Source of the DNA: Chromatiales bacterium
Lineage (GTDB): Bacteria > Pseudomonadota > Gammaproteobacteria > UBA6429 > Thiohalophilaceae
Direction: 5' to 3'
Assembly (NCBI GenBank): GCA_026984045.1
Contig: JALSSV010000092.1
Coordinates: 1 to 33,494, forward strand
Length of the DNA stretch: 33,494 nt
The translations under genes were made by a program, and so were the position numbers. The notes under the pieces were generated by a model. It saw only the letters and a program-made list of their open reading frames with translations, did no database searches and was not told the origin of the DNA. Positions 8,643 through 16,616 of the stretch are shown in pieces. Numbering within the stretch: position 1 is the stretch's first letter; each line of letters starts with the position of its first letter.

Positions 8643-10994
8643 TCAGCCGGACCGGCTCTGGCTGCGCTTGGTCTTCTTGCGGTTGTGGGTCTTGCGGGCG
8701 GTCTTCTTCGCCGCCTTCTTCTTTGCGCCCTTCCGGCGTCCGGCGGATTTCTTCTTCGCCGCCTTCTTGCCGCCCGGCTCGGCCGGGGCCGCAGCCATCA
8801 CGCTGGGCTGGCTGAGGGCCGGTCCCACGTAGGCGAAGTCGATCTTGCGCTCATCGAGATCCACCCGTGCCACCTTCACCCGCAGGCGATCGCCGAGTCG
8901 GTAGACCTGGTGGTTGTGCTCGCCGAACAGCTGGTGCTTGACCGGATCGAAGCTGTAGTAGTCGTTCTCCAGGCTGGTGACGTGGATCAGGCCTTCCACG
9001 TAGATGTCGTCCAGCTCCACGAACAGGCCGAAGCCGGTCACCGAGGTGATGGTGCCGTCGAACTCCTCGCCCACCTCGTCGAGCATGTATTCGCACTTGA
9101 GCCAGTCCACCACGTCGCGGGTGGCCTCGTCGGCGCGGCGCTCGGTCTGGGAGCAGTGATCGCCGAGGGCCACCATCTTTTCGTGGTCGTAGCGGAACAC
9201 TTCCGGCGGCTGGCCGGAGAGCACGTGGCGGATGGCCCGGTGCACCAGCAGATCCGGATAGCGGCGGATGGGCGAGGTGAAATGGGCATAGGCATCGTAG
9301 GCCAGACCGAAGTGGCCCACGTTGTCGGGGCTGTAGACCGCCTGCTTGAGGCTGCGCAGCAGCACCGTCTGGATCAGGTGGGCATCGGGCCGGCCCTGGA
9401 CCTCCCGCAGCAGCTCGGCATAGTCCTTGGCGCCGGGCTTGTCGCCGCCGCCGAGCTGGAGGCCGAATTCGCCAAGAAAGGCGCGCAGGTCCTCCAGCTT
9501 CTCGGCCGCCGGCCCCTCGTGCACCCGGTACAGGGCCGGGATCTTCGCCTCCAGCAGATAACGGGCCGTGGCCACGTTGGCGGTGATCATGAACTCCTCG
9601 ATCATCTTGTGCGCGTCGTTGCGAATCACCGGCACGATCCGGTCGATCTTGCGCTCCTCGCCGAACACGATGCGCGTCTCCACCGTCTCGAAATCGATGG
9701 CCCCGCGCTGCTCGCGGCGCTTGCGCAGTACCTTGTAGAGCCTGTGCAGATCCTCCAGATGGGGCAGCACTTCCCGGTAAGTCTCGCGCAGTTCCGCGTC
9801 GCCCTCCACCAGCATGGCCGCCACCTTGGTATAGGTGAGCCGGGCGTGGGAGAACATCACCGCGGGATAGAAGCGCCATGCCTTGAGCACCCCGCGGGGG
9901 CTGAGCTGCATGTCGCAGACCATGCACAGGCGATCCACCTGGGGATTGAGCGAGCACAGGCCGTTGGAAAGCACCTCCGGCAGCATGGGAATCACCCGTT
10001 CGGGAAAGTACACCGAGTTGCCCCGCTCCTGGGCGTCGGCATCCAGCGCCGAATCGGGCTGCACGTAATGGGAGACGTCGGCGATGGCCACCAGCAGGCG
10101 CCAGCCCTCGTCGTTGCGCTCGCAGTAGACGGCGTCGTCGAAGTCGCGGGCGTCCTCGCCGTCGATGGTCACCAGCGGCAGATGCCGGATGTCCTCACGA
10201 CCGCGCTTGTCGGCCTCCGCCACCTCCTCGCGCAGATGGGCGATCTCCTGCTCGGTCTCCGGCGACCAGACCATGGGCAGGCCGTGGGCGCGGATCGCCA
10301 CGTCGATCTCCATGCCGGGGGCCATGTGATCCCCCAGCACCTCGGTCACCTTGCCGATGGGCTGGCGGTAACGGGTGGGCTGCTCGAGGATCTCCACCAC
10401 CACGAACTGGCCGTTCTCGGCCACCCCCCGGTGCTCGGGCGGGATCAGGATGTCCTGGTGGATGCGCTTGTTGTCGGGCACCACGAAGGCCATGTTGCTC
10501 TCCACGAACAGGCGCCCCACCAGGGTGTGGTTGGCCCGCTCCAGCACCTCGATCAGGGTGCCCTCGCGGCGGCCCCGGCGATCCACGCCGGTGATGCTCA
10601 CCAGGGCACGGTCGCCGTGCAGCAGGCTGCGCATCTCGCGGGCGGAGAGGAACACGTCGTCGCCGGTCTCGTCGGGCACCAGAAAACCGAAGCCGTCGGG
10701 ATGGCCGATGACCCGCCCCCGCACCAGGTTCATGTGACTGACCAGGCCGTACTCGGAACGGCGGTTGAACACCAGCTGGCCGTCACGCTCCATGGCCCGC
10801 AGGCGCCGGCGCAGGGCCTCGCGCTGATCCTCGCTCTCCAGGCCCAGGGCCTCGGCGATGGCCTCGCGGGTCATGGGCTGGCCGGCTTCCTCGAGGAGCT
10901 GGATGATGAATTCGCGACTGGGAATGGGGTTTTCGTATTTCTGGGCTTCGCGCGCCGCATAGGGATCGACGGCGGATTTGGCTGTTTTTTTCAT
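8643..10994 (-). CDS. rnr: Ribonuclease R
   Basis: Processive 3'-5' exoribonuclease that degrades structured RNA. The 783-residue protein contains an N-terminal winged-helix region (about 25-85), two cold-shock domains (about 90-250), the RNB catalytic domain with DARDFDDAVY (281-290) supplying the metal-binding aspartates, an S1 domain (about 640-725, GFGLFVELDDIYVEGLIHV) and a lysine-rich C-terminal tail of about 45 residues. The start is ATG at 10994; the ribosome site is weak. An A/T-rich -10-like stretch (TATATAAAG on the minus strand, about 11026-11034) lies 30-40 bases upstream. The rnr-rlmB pair is a conserved gammaproteobacterial operon. Confidence 0.96.
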   Translation of the reverse strand: MKKTAKSAVDPYAAREAQKYENPIPSREFIIQLLEEAGQPMTREAIAEALGLESEDQREALRRRLRAMERDGQLVFNRRSEYGLVSHMNLVRGRVIGHPDGFGFLVPDETGDDVFLSAREMRSLLHGDRALVSITGVDRRGRREGTLIEVLERANHTLVGRLFVESNMAFVVPDNKRIHQDILIPPEHRGVAENGQFVVVEILEQPTRYRQPIGKVTEVLGDHMAPGMEIDVAIRAHGLPMVWSPETEQEIAHLREEVAEADKRGREDIRHLPLVTIDGEDARDFDDAVYCERNDEGWRLLVAIADVSHYVQPDSALDADAQERGNSVYFPERVIPMLPEVLSNGLCSLNPQVDRLCMVCDMQLSPRGVLKAWRFYPAVMFSHARLTYTKVAAMLVEGDAELRETYREVLPHLEDLHRLYKVLRKRREQRGAIDFETVETRIVFGEERKIDRIVPVIRNDAHKMIEEFMITANVATARYLLEAKIPALYRVHEGPAAEKLEDLRAFLGEFGLQLGGGDKPGAKDYAELLREVQGRPDAHLIQTVLLRSLKQAVYSPDNVGHFGLAYDAYAHFTSPIRRYPDLLVHRAIRHVLSGQPPEVFRYDHEKMVALGDHCSQTERRADEATRDVVDWLKCEYMLDEVGEEFDGTITSVTGFGLFVELDDIYVEGLIHVTSLENDYYSFDPVKHQLFGEHNHQVYRLGDRLRVKVARVDLDERKIDFAYVGPALSQPSVMAAAPAEPGGKKAAKKKSAGRRKGAKKKAAKKTARKTHNRKKTKRSQSRSG

Positions 10995-11097
10995 GTCAGG
11001 GATGGAAGGGACTTCCGGTTTCTCTCTTTATATAATGGTCGGTAACCGCATAGTGTAACGCAGCGCGGCCATCGGCGGGGGATTTTCCGTGCCGGAT

Positions 11098-11126
11098 TTG
11101 ACAACCCGCGCGCTGCCCGGTAAAGT
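11098..11126 (+). promoter_or_regulatory. Sigma70 promoter of tRNA-Leu
   Basis: Perfect TTGACA at 11098-11103, a 17-base spacer, then TAAAGT at 11121-11126 (four of six consensus bases), followed by a GC-rich discriminator GCGCGCCC as in stringently controlled stable-RNA promoters. The tRNA begins 11 bases downstream. Confidence 0.75.
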
Positions 11127-11137
11127 GCGCGCCCTAT

Positions 11138-11224
11138 GCCGAGGTGGCGGAATTGGTAGACGCGCTAGCTTCAGGTGCTAGTGGGGGAAACCCCGTGGAG
11201 GTTCAAGTCCTCTCCTCGGCACCA
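11138..11224 (+). tRNA. tRNA-Leu (anticodon CAG)
   Basis: The 7-base acceptor arms GCCGAGG (11138-11144) and CCTCGGC (11214-11220) pair, with an encoded ACCA end. The anticodon stem CTAGC/GCTAG encloses the loop TTCAGGT with anticodon CAG at 11172-11174. A long variable arm (GTGGGGGAAACCCCGT) marks a class II tRNA, and the T-arm has GTTCAAGTCC. It reads CUG leucine codons. It stands alone on the plus strand between rnr and the efflux/HgcA-like operon. Confidence 0.97.
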
Positions 11225-11334
11225 AATTCAACCCATCTGTTCCCGAGCCATCCGACTCTCTCAACGCGTTGATCTTTCGACGCGCAGCATGTCCATCCCG
11301 CCTGACCTTGCTTGCCAGCAGCAGGAACGGTTTG

Positions 11335-12465
11335 TCAGCGCACCTGAACCATGCGTTTGCCCAGGAGATTCAGCTTGTAGCGGCGAAGCGTTTCCGGGGG
11401 AACAATCCGACCGTCGGGAGCCTGGAAATACAACGCATCACAGGGACACTGGACGATACAGGCGCCACATTGGACGCAGCGTTCCCGAGCCGGCAGGTGA
11501 GCCCGGTGATGTTCCCGATCCACCACGAACACCCCCACCGGGCACACCACCTCACAACGGCTGGCGCCTTGACAACGCACAAGGTCAAGATGGATACGCA
11601 AATGACGGTCGGCATGCAAGCCACTCTTGTAGGTGGGTGTGCTGCCGGTTAGATCCAACCCCAGGATCAGAATCACGATCAATGAGGCCAGTGCCCAGCG
11701 CGCCAGCAAGGACCAGGAAAACTCGCCGGTGTAGGTGGCATGGAGCACCAGGACAACCAGAGTCAAGGCCCAGAAGATCAGCAACACTCCCCAGGGGCCA
11801 AAGTTGAAAAATACCCAACCGACAGTCCGCGCAGGGCGGCGCAGCCCGCGCTCGTAGATCGGGAAGCTCAGAAACATCGTCAGCGACAAGCCCCATACCA
11901 TCATCACCAGAACCGGTACCGCTGCCGACCAGAGCGGCCACAGGAGAAACGCCATCAGGGAGATCGGAAACGCCCAGGCCACGGCCAGCTCCAGGCGTCG
12001 CAACCAGGGAAAGGTGACCCGGCACATGGCCGGGGTCTTCTGTCGATCGCGCGCCAGCCAGGCAGGAACGTCCGCCGCCTCCACCGGTCCCCATCGTATC
12101 CGCCAGCCCGTCAGTTCCCGAACTCGCCGCTCCTCGATGCCCGTCGCCGCGAGTTGGGGCAGGATCAGCTCGCGATGTTCCACCCGTGACTCGATGCCAC
12201 TGGTCTTTACCACCGAGACGACGTCGTGGTGGGTCAGCAGCCCCCCGGTTGCGGCACACCAGACATTGATCCCGCGACTGTTGGCCACCAGCAACCAGGC
12301 ATCGATCCCCTGCAGTGCATGTTTGACCCGGGCCACCGTGAGCCGGTAATTGCCGGTCAGCAGCACCGGCGCATCACGACCGGGTTGGCCGATACGGACA
12401 AGGCCGGTGCGGATTCCAGCAGGCGCATGAGGACATACAGACTCATGGGAATTCACGCTCCCCAT
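11335..12465 (-). CDS. HgcA-like corrinoid membrane protein fused to an HgcB-like ferredoxin
   Basis: The 376-residue product follows the HgcA plan. A corrinoid-binding domain carries APVLLTGNYRLT (32-43) and the cap-helix motif NVWCAA (67-72), in which Cys70 corresponds to the HgcA cobalt ligand; RWGPVEAADVPAWLA follows. About 4-5 membrane helices (roughly 158-275) end in LDLTGSTPTYKSGLH (270-284), resembling the conserved end of HgcA. A ferredoxin domain follows (290-350): CQGASRCEVVCP, then CVQCGACIVQCP. HgcA transfers a methyl group from a corrinoid, HgcB supplies electrons, and together they methylate Hg(II) in anaerobes. Differences here are fusion in one chain, NVWCAATG where HgcA has NVWCA(A/G)GK, a missing second cysteine in the first cluster motif, and no C-terminal cysteine pair. 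Substrate is therefore unknown. The start at 12465 overlaps the RND gene by 23 bases and lacks a clear ribosome site. It is the last gene of the efflux operon. Confidence 0.72.
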   Translation of the reverse strand: MGSVNSHESVCPHAPAGIRTGLVRIGQPGRDAPVLLTGNYRLTVARVKHALQGIDAWLLVANSRGINVWCAATGGLLTHHDVVSVVKTSGIESRVEHRELILPQLAATGIEERRVRELTGWRIRWGPVEAADVPAWLARDRQKTPAMCRVTFPWLRRLELAVAWAFPISLMAFLLWPLWSAAVPVLVMMVWGLSLTMFLSFPIYERGLRRPARTVGWVFFNFGPWGVLLIFWALTLVVLVLHATYTGEFSWSLLARWALASLIVILILGLDLTGSTPTYKSGLHADRHLRIHLDLVRCQGASRCEVVCPVGVFVVDREHHRAHLPARERCVQCGACIVQCPCDALYFQAPDGRIVPPETLRRYKLNLLGKRMVQVR

Positions 12466-15400
12466 TCGATGCCGGTAACCGGCGCCAGCGTTCGGTCGCC
12501 ACGTAGATCACCGGCAGCAGGTTGAGGGTCAGCAGGGTGCCGGCGGTGAGGCCCCCGAACAGCATGATGCCCAGTGGTTGCAGCAGTTGCGGGCCCTTTC
12601 CGAGCCCCAGCGCTGCAGGCACCAGGGCCAGCAGGGTGGTGAGGTGGCTCAGCAGCATGGGGCGGGTGCGCAGGCGGACCGCTTCGCGCACGGCCGCGGC
12701 GGCATCCAGACCCTGGCGGCGGAAGTGGCGGGTGAAGGTGAGCAGCATGATGCCGTTGTTGGTGGCCACGCCGACCAGGGTGATGAAGCCGATGGCCACG
12801 GTCAGATCCAGGTGCTGACGGGTGAGGAACAGCGCCAGGGCCGCGCCCATGAAGTCCAGGGGCAGCTTGGTCAGCACCACGGCCGGATCGAGCAGGTTGC
12901 CGAGCTGGATGGCGATGATGCCGTACACCAGCAGGGCCGAGGCCAGCAGCACCCACAACAGTTGACCGCCCGTGTGCAGCAACTGGCCGTATTCGCCGCT
13001 GAAGCGCCACTGAATGCCGGCCGGCAGATCCAGCCCGGCGATGGCCTGGTCCAGGCGCCGAATCACCGCCAGCGGGTTGCCCTCGATCTCGGCGGTGAGG
13101 GTCAGGGTGCGGAGGCCGTGCTGATGCTCGATGAGCGGGTAACCGGACCGCCGCTCGAGACGGGCGAGTTGGGTCAGCGGAATCAGCCGTCCCTGGCGGC
13201 TGGGCACTCGCACCCGGCGCAAATCGTCGAGACTGTCCCGTTTCTGCGCGGCGTAGCGCAGAAAGATCTCGATGGGCTGCTGATCGATGATGACCTGGCC
13301 GATGCCCTCCCCCTGCATGGCCGTGCGCACCGCCTGCGCGAGCGTGGCCGCGGCCACGTCGAAACGGGCCAGGGCCGCCCGATCCACGCTCACCTGCACC
13401 TGATCCACGGGGATGCGGGTGTTGTTGACCACGTTGGCCAGTCCCCTGACCTTGCGCGCAGCCTGCTCCACCTGTGTTGCCGCAGCATAGAGCTGTTTCA
13501 GGTTGGTTCCATAGAGGGTGATGCCGAACAGCGCCGGCAGGCCAGAGAAGGATTCGTCCAGTTTCTCCGTGGTCGGTTCGTTGACCCGGCCGATGACGCC
13601 TGGCGTGTTGGCCAGCAATTGCGCCAGAGTGGCCCGAACGGCCAGGGGATCGGGGGCCTGGCGTCGATCCAGACGCACCACCAGCTCGCCCTCGTTCGGG
13701 CGCTCGATGTAGAAGGACGACTCGGGCGAGCCGGTGCGGCGGAAGACTGCGGCCACGCCGGGCATGGCCAGCAGGCGCCGTTCCAGTTCATCTCCCACCC
13801 GGTTGCTCTCGCCCAGCGAAGTCCCTGGCGCCAGACCGTAACTCAACAACAGGCTGTCCTCATCCAGCAACGGCAGCAGTCGGGTGGGATTGAAGGCCAG
13901 CAGGGCGAGGCTGCCGATGAAGATCAGCACCGTGATGCCAATGGTTCTGCCACGATGCCGCAACAGCGGATCGAGCAGGCGGAGGTTCCACTCGCCCAGG
14001 CGATGGATCGCGCGTGCACCGAGGGTGTCGGCCCGCGCCGGCAGTGCCGTGTGCGAGGTCCAGTACATCGCCGCCAGCGGGATCAGGATCAGGGAGAGCA
14101 GCAGGGACAGCAACAACATGCAGCCGAAGGTGAGCCCAAAGGGCTGGAACAGGCGTCCCGCCAGGCCGGTCACCAGCACCAGGGGCACGAAGGCCGCCAG
14201 CACTGTGAGGGTGCCGGCGACATCCGGCGCCAGGACTTCGCGCAGACCATCCAGGGCAGCCTGCCGGGCCGATTTGCCCAGGCGCCGGTGGCGATCGATA
14301 TTCTCCAGCACCACGATGGCATCGTCGTCGATGAGGCCGATGGCCACCGTCAGTGCACCCAGGGTCATCAGGTTCAACCCCAGATCGAACATCCCCATGG
14401 CGACGAAGGTGCCCAGCACCACCAGCGGAAAACCGGCGGCGATCACCAGGCTGGCGCGATTGCGTCCCAGGACCCAGACCACGGCAAGAATGGCCAGCAA
14501 CGCCCCCATGAGCAGATTGTTGCGCATGTTGCGATAGGCCAGACCGATGATCTCGGCCTGATCGTAGAACTTCACCAGCCGGGCACCCGGCGGCAAGGGC
14601 AGACGGGCCAGAGTGGCATCCACCGCCCGGGAGACAGCCAGGGTGCTGGCCCCGGGCTGTTTCTGGATGGTGAAGGCGACTGCCGGCAGGCGGTTGCTGG
14701 TGATGACATAACGCTGGGGACGAATGCCGGCATAGACCCGCGCCACATCGCCCAGCCGCACAGGCTGACCGTTCGGCCCGTGGGCAACGGTGATCCGCTT
14801 CAGTTCCTCCGGGTTGCGCAGACGACCATCGGTGCGGATCAGCAGATCACGGCCGTATCGTGCCAGGTAGCCGCCGGTTGCCAGCACATTGGCTGCCCGC
14901 ACCACTTCGGCAATGTGGTGGGCCGAGAGATGATGGCGTTCCAGGGCCAGCGGGTCCAGATCGATACGCCAGGCCGCCTCGCCGCCGCCCATTACCTGCA
15001 CCCGCGCCACGCCCGGCAGAGCCGCCAGCCGTGGTGCAAGGTGGTACTGCACCCAGCTCCGCAGAGCCACCGGGTCGCCACCACTCAAGGTATAGGTGGA
15101 GAGCATGGCCAGGGAGGTGCCGATGTTTTCCAGTTCCGGACGGGTCCCGGGCGGCAGCTCGAGTCCGGCCAGGCGGCTGCTCACCAGTTGCCGCGCCTGC
15201 ACGACATCCATGCCCCAGGTGAATTCCACCGTCACCTGGGAGAAACCCGGGGCGGAGGTGGATCGCACCCGGCGCAGGTGGGTCAGGCCCAGCATGGCGT
15301 TCTCGATTGGCCGAGTGACGAGCTGTTCCATGTCCTCCGCGGTGCCGGCCGGATAATGGCTGACGACATTGATGAGCGGATAGTCCAGGCGGGGAAACAG

Positions 15401-15499
15401 ATCCACCGGCAGGCCCCGCAGAACCCCAACTCCGCCGGTCCCCATGAGCGCCATTCCGAAAATCACGCTCAGAGGATGCCGGAAGAGACGTTCGAACAT
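12443..15499 (-). CDS. RND-family efflux permease
   Basis: Inner-membrane proton-driven pump of a tripartite efflux system, 1018 residues, full length. It starts MFERLFRHPLSVIFGM (TM1), has two large periplasmic loops, and the TM4 motif IGLIDDDAIVVLEN (388-400) with the acidic proton-relay residues (DDD 391-393). The second half has VGVATNNGIMLLTFTRH and ends in the usual helices. The substrate class (metal or organic) cannot be decided by eye; the protein looks nearer to the heavy-metal/CzcA-CusA side in overall style than to AcrB. It follows the adaptor gene after 7 bases, and its stop overlaps the HgcA-like gene region, so the four genes form one transcription unit. Confidence 0.9.
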   Translation of the reverse strand: MFERLFRHPLSVIFGMALMGTGGVGVLRGLPVDLFPRLDYPLINVVSHYPAGTAEDMEQLVTRPIENAMLGLTHLRRVRSTSAPGFSQVTVEFTWGMDVVQARQLVSSRLAGLELPPGTRPELENIGTSLAMLSTYTLSGGDPVALRSWVQYHLAPRLAALPGVARVQVMGGGEAAWRIDLDPLALERHHLSAHHIAEVVRAANVLATGGYLARYGRDLLIRTDGRLRNPEELKRITVAHGPNGQPVRLGDVARVYAGIRPQRYVITSNRLPAVAFTIQKQPGASTLAVSRAVDATLARLPLPPGARLVKFYDQAEIIGLAYRNMRNNLLMGALLAILAVVWVLGRNRASLVIAAGFPLVVLGTFVAMGMFDLGLNLMTLGALTVAIGLIDDDAIVVLENIDRHRRLGKSARQAALDGLREVLAPDVAGTLTVLAAFVPLVLVTGLAGRLFQPFGLTFGCMLLLSLLLSLILIPLAAMYWTSHTALPARADTLGARAIHRLGEWNLRLLDPLLRHRGRTIGITVLIFIGSLALLAFNPTRLLPLLDEDSLLLSYGLAPGTSLGESNRVGDELERRLLAMPGVAAVFRRTGSPESSFYIERPNEGELVVRLDRRQAPDPLAVRATLAQLLANTPGVIGRVNEPTTEKLDESFSGLPALFGITLYGTNLKQLYAAATQVEQAARKVRGLANVVNNTRIPVDQVQVSVDRAALARFDVAAATLAQAVRTAMQGEGIGQVIIDQQPIEIFLRYAAQKRDSLDDLRRVRVPSRQGRLIPLTQLARLERRSGYPLIEHQHGLRTLTLTAEIEGNPLAVIRRLDQAIAGLDLPAGIQWRFSGEYGQLLHTGGQLLWVLLASALLVYGIIAIQLGNLLDPAVVLTKLPLDFMGAALALFLTRQHLDLTVAIGFITLVGVATNNGIMLLTFTRHFRRQGLDAAAAVREAVRLRTRPMLLSHLTTLLALVPAALGLGKGPQLLQPLGIMLFGGLTAGTLLTLNLLPVIYVATERWRRLPASNGEREFP

Positions 15500-15506
15500 G
15501 GGCGCG

Positions 15507-16616
15507 TCAGTCCTCGAACCGAATCAGTTCCTTGAGATCCCGATAGAGCAACTCGTAGGCACCCTGAGTAACCACGCGGCTTCCCGCCTTGAGCCCCGAC
15601 AGCACCGGAATACGTTCGGCTGTCGCTGTCCCGACCTGTACCTCGACAGGCTGGAAGCGCCCATCTTCCTGCACGATGCACCAGGTTTTTTCGTTGCGCG
15701 CCACCACGGCAGACACCGGAACCCAGGCCACTGGCCGGGCTTCGCCCCAATGCTCCACCTCGATCCGGGCACCGTCCCGCAGGACTCGCCCGGGATTGCC
15801 AGCCTCAAAACGCAAACGCCAGAGCCCCGTCGCGTCATCATAGAGGGGCAAACCGGGGAGGGGGCGCAGGGTGAGGGGCTGTCCCGCACGTCGCCAATCG
15901 GTCTCCCCCGCCTGCCAGTCCGGCAAGGCCGCGGCGGTAACCTCCACGTCCACGTATACCGAAGCCAGCGACTCCAGCTCCATGACCGCTTCACCGGCGG
16001 CCAACTGCTCCCCCATGGCCACCCGGCGCTCGGTCACCACACCGGCAAAGGGGGCCCGCAAGCGCCCCAGACGGCGGGCCAGGACCGGCACCCCCTCCTT
16101 GTCGAGTCGACGGGCGAGCAAGGCGGCATCGATCTTTTCATGCAGCAGATCCAGATCGGCGGCCAGGGTTTCCCAGGCCAGACGGGCCTTGCCCTTGGCT
16201 ATGGTCAGGGCCTGTTCGCCCTGCACCCGATCACGTCGGGTCACGGCGTGCGTCCTTTCGCCTTCCCGCAGAAGCGCCAGTCGCTCGCGGGCCACCGCCA
16301 CTTCCGCCCGAGCCTGTTGCCACACGGCCAGATGACGCCTGAGTTGCGGCGCCGCGAAACGGGCCAGTTCCTCCCCTGCCGCGACCGATGTTCCCGGTTC
16401 CACGGAAAGGGCCGTGATGCGTGCGGCAAAGGGCAAACGAAGAACGACCTGCTGGCGGGCGCGGACCCGGGCAAAAGCCTGCGCGTGGGGCCGCCAGCTT
16501 CCGGCCACGGCCGCTTGCGTGACGAAGGCATCGGCCTGCACCGGTGAAACCCACCCCACCAGCCCCAGCAGTGGTATCGAGACAAGCCACATCGCCCACT
16601 TTGCAGACACCATCAT
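15507..16616 (-). CDS. Efflux RND periplasmic adaptor (membrane fusion protein)
   Basis: Links the RND pump to the outer-membrane channel. After a signal peptide (MMVSAKWAMWLVSIPLLGLV, predicted cleavage after PVQA near residue 26) come a lipoyl-like half (ITALSVEPGTSVAAGEELA), an alpha-helical hairpin (about 90-155), the second lipoyl half (RLRAPFAGVVTERRVAMGEQ), a beta-barrel domain and a membrane-proximal domain (LSGLKAGSRVVTQGAYELL). It is about 369 residues. Two adjacent ATGs (16616, 16613) and a GTG (16610) are possible starts. GGAGG lies in the last codons of the upstream gene only 1-7 bases away, so 16613 or 16610 may be used. Overlap with the outer-membrane factor gene shows co-translation. 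Confidence 0.9.
   Translation of the reverse strand: MMVSAKWAMWLVSIPLLGLVGWVSPVQADAFVTQAAVAGSWRPHAQAFARVRARQQVVLRLPFAARITALSVEPGTSVAAGEELARFAAPQLRRHLAVWQQARAEVAVARERLALLREGERTHAVTRRDRVQGEQALTIAKGKARLAWETLAADLDLLHEKIDAALLARRLDKEGVPVLARRLGRLRAPFAGVVTERRVAMGEQLAAGEAVMELESLASVYVDVEVTAAALPDWQAGETDWRRAGQPLTLRPLPGLPLYDDATGLWRLRFEAGNPGRVLRDGARIEVEHWGEARPVAWVPVSAVVARNEKTWCIVQEDGRFQPVEVQVGTATAERIPVLSGLKAGSRVVTQGAYELLYRDLKELIRFED

Noticed and set aside
11031-11036. Perfect plus-strand TATAAT as the tRNA-Leu promoter
   Set aside because: No -35 at the right distance and about 100 bases from the tRNA; TTGACA/TAAAGT at 11098-11126 fits much better.
7713-11045. A 1110-codon plus-strand open frame opposite rnr and rlmB
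   Set aside because: It is a low-complexity His/Gln/Gly/Leu shadow typical of the strand opposite GC-rich genes; no start signal and no recognisable domain.
11201-11224. Search for a duplicated tRNA-Leu 3' end (attachment site) in the window
   Set aside because: No second copy of the tRNA end was seen by eye, and there is no integrase gene, so an att site cannot be called.
11261-11272. Palindrome TCAACGCGTTGA downstream of tRNA-Leu as a terminator
   Set aside because: It has no loop and no T-run, so it cannot form a normal terminator hairpin; likely chance.
12578-15535. A 985-codon plus-strand frame opposite the RND gene
   Set aside because: Gln/Gly/His-rich antisense shadow of a clear RND protein.
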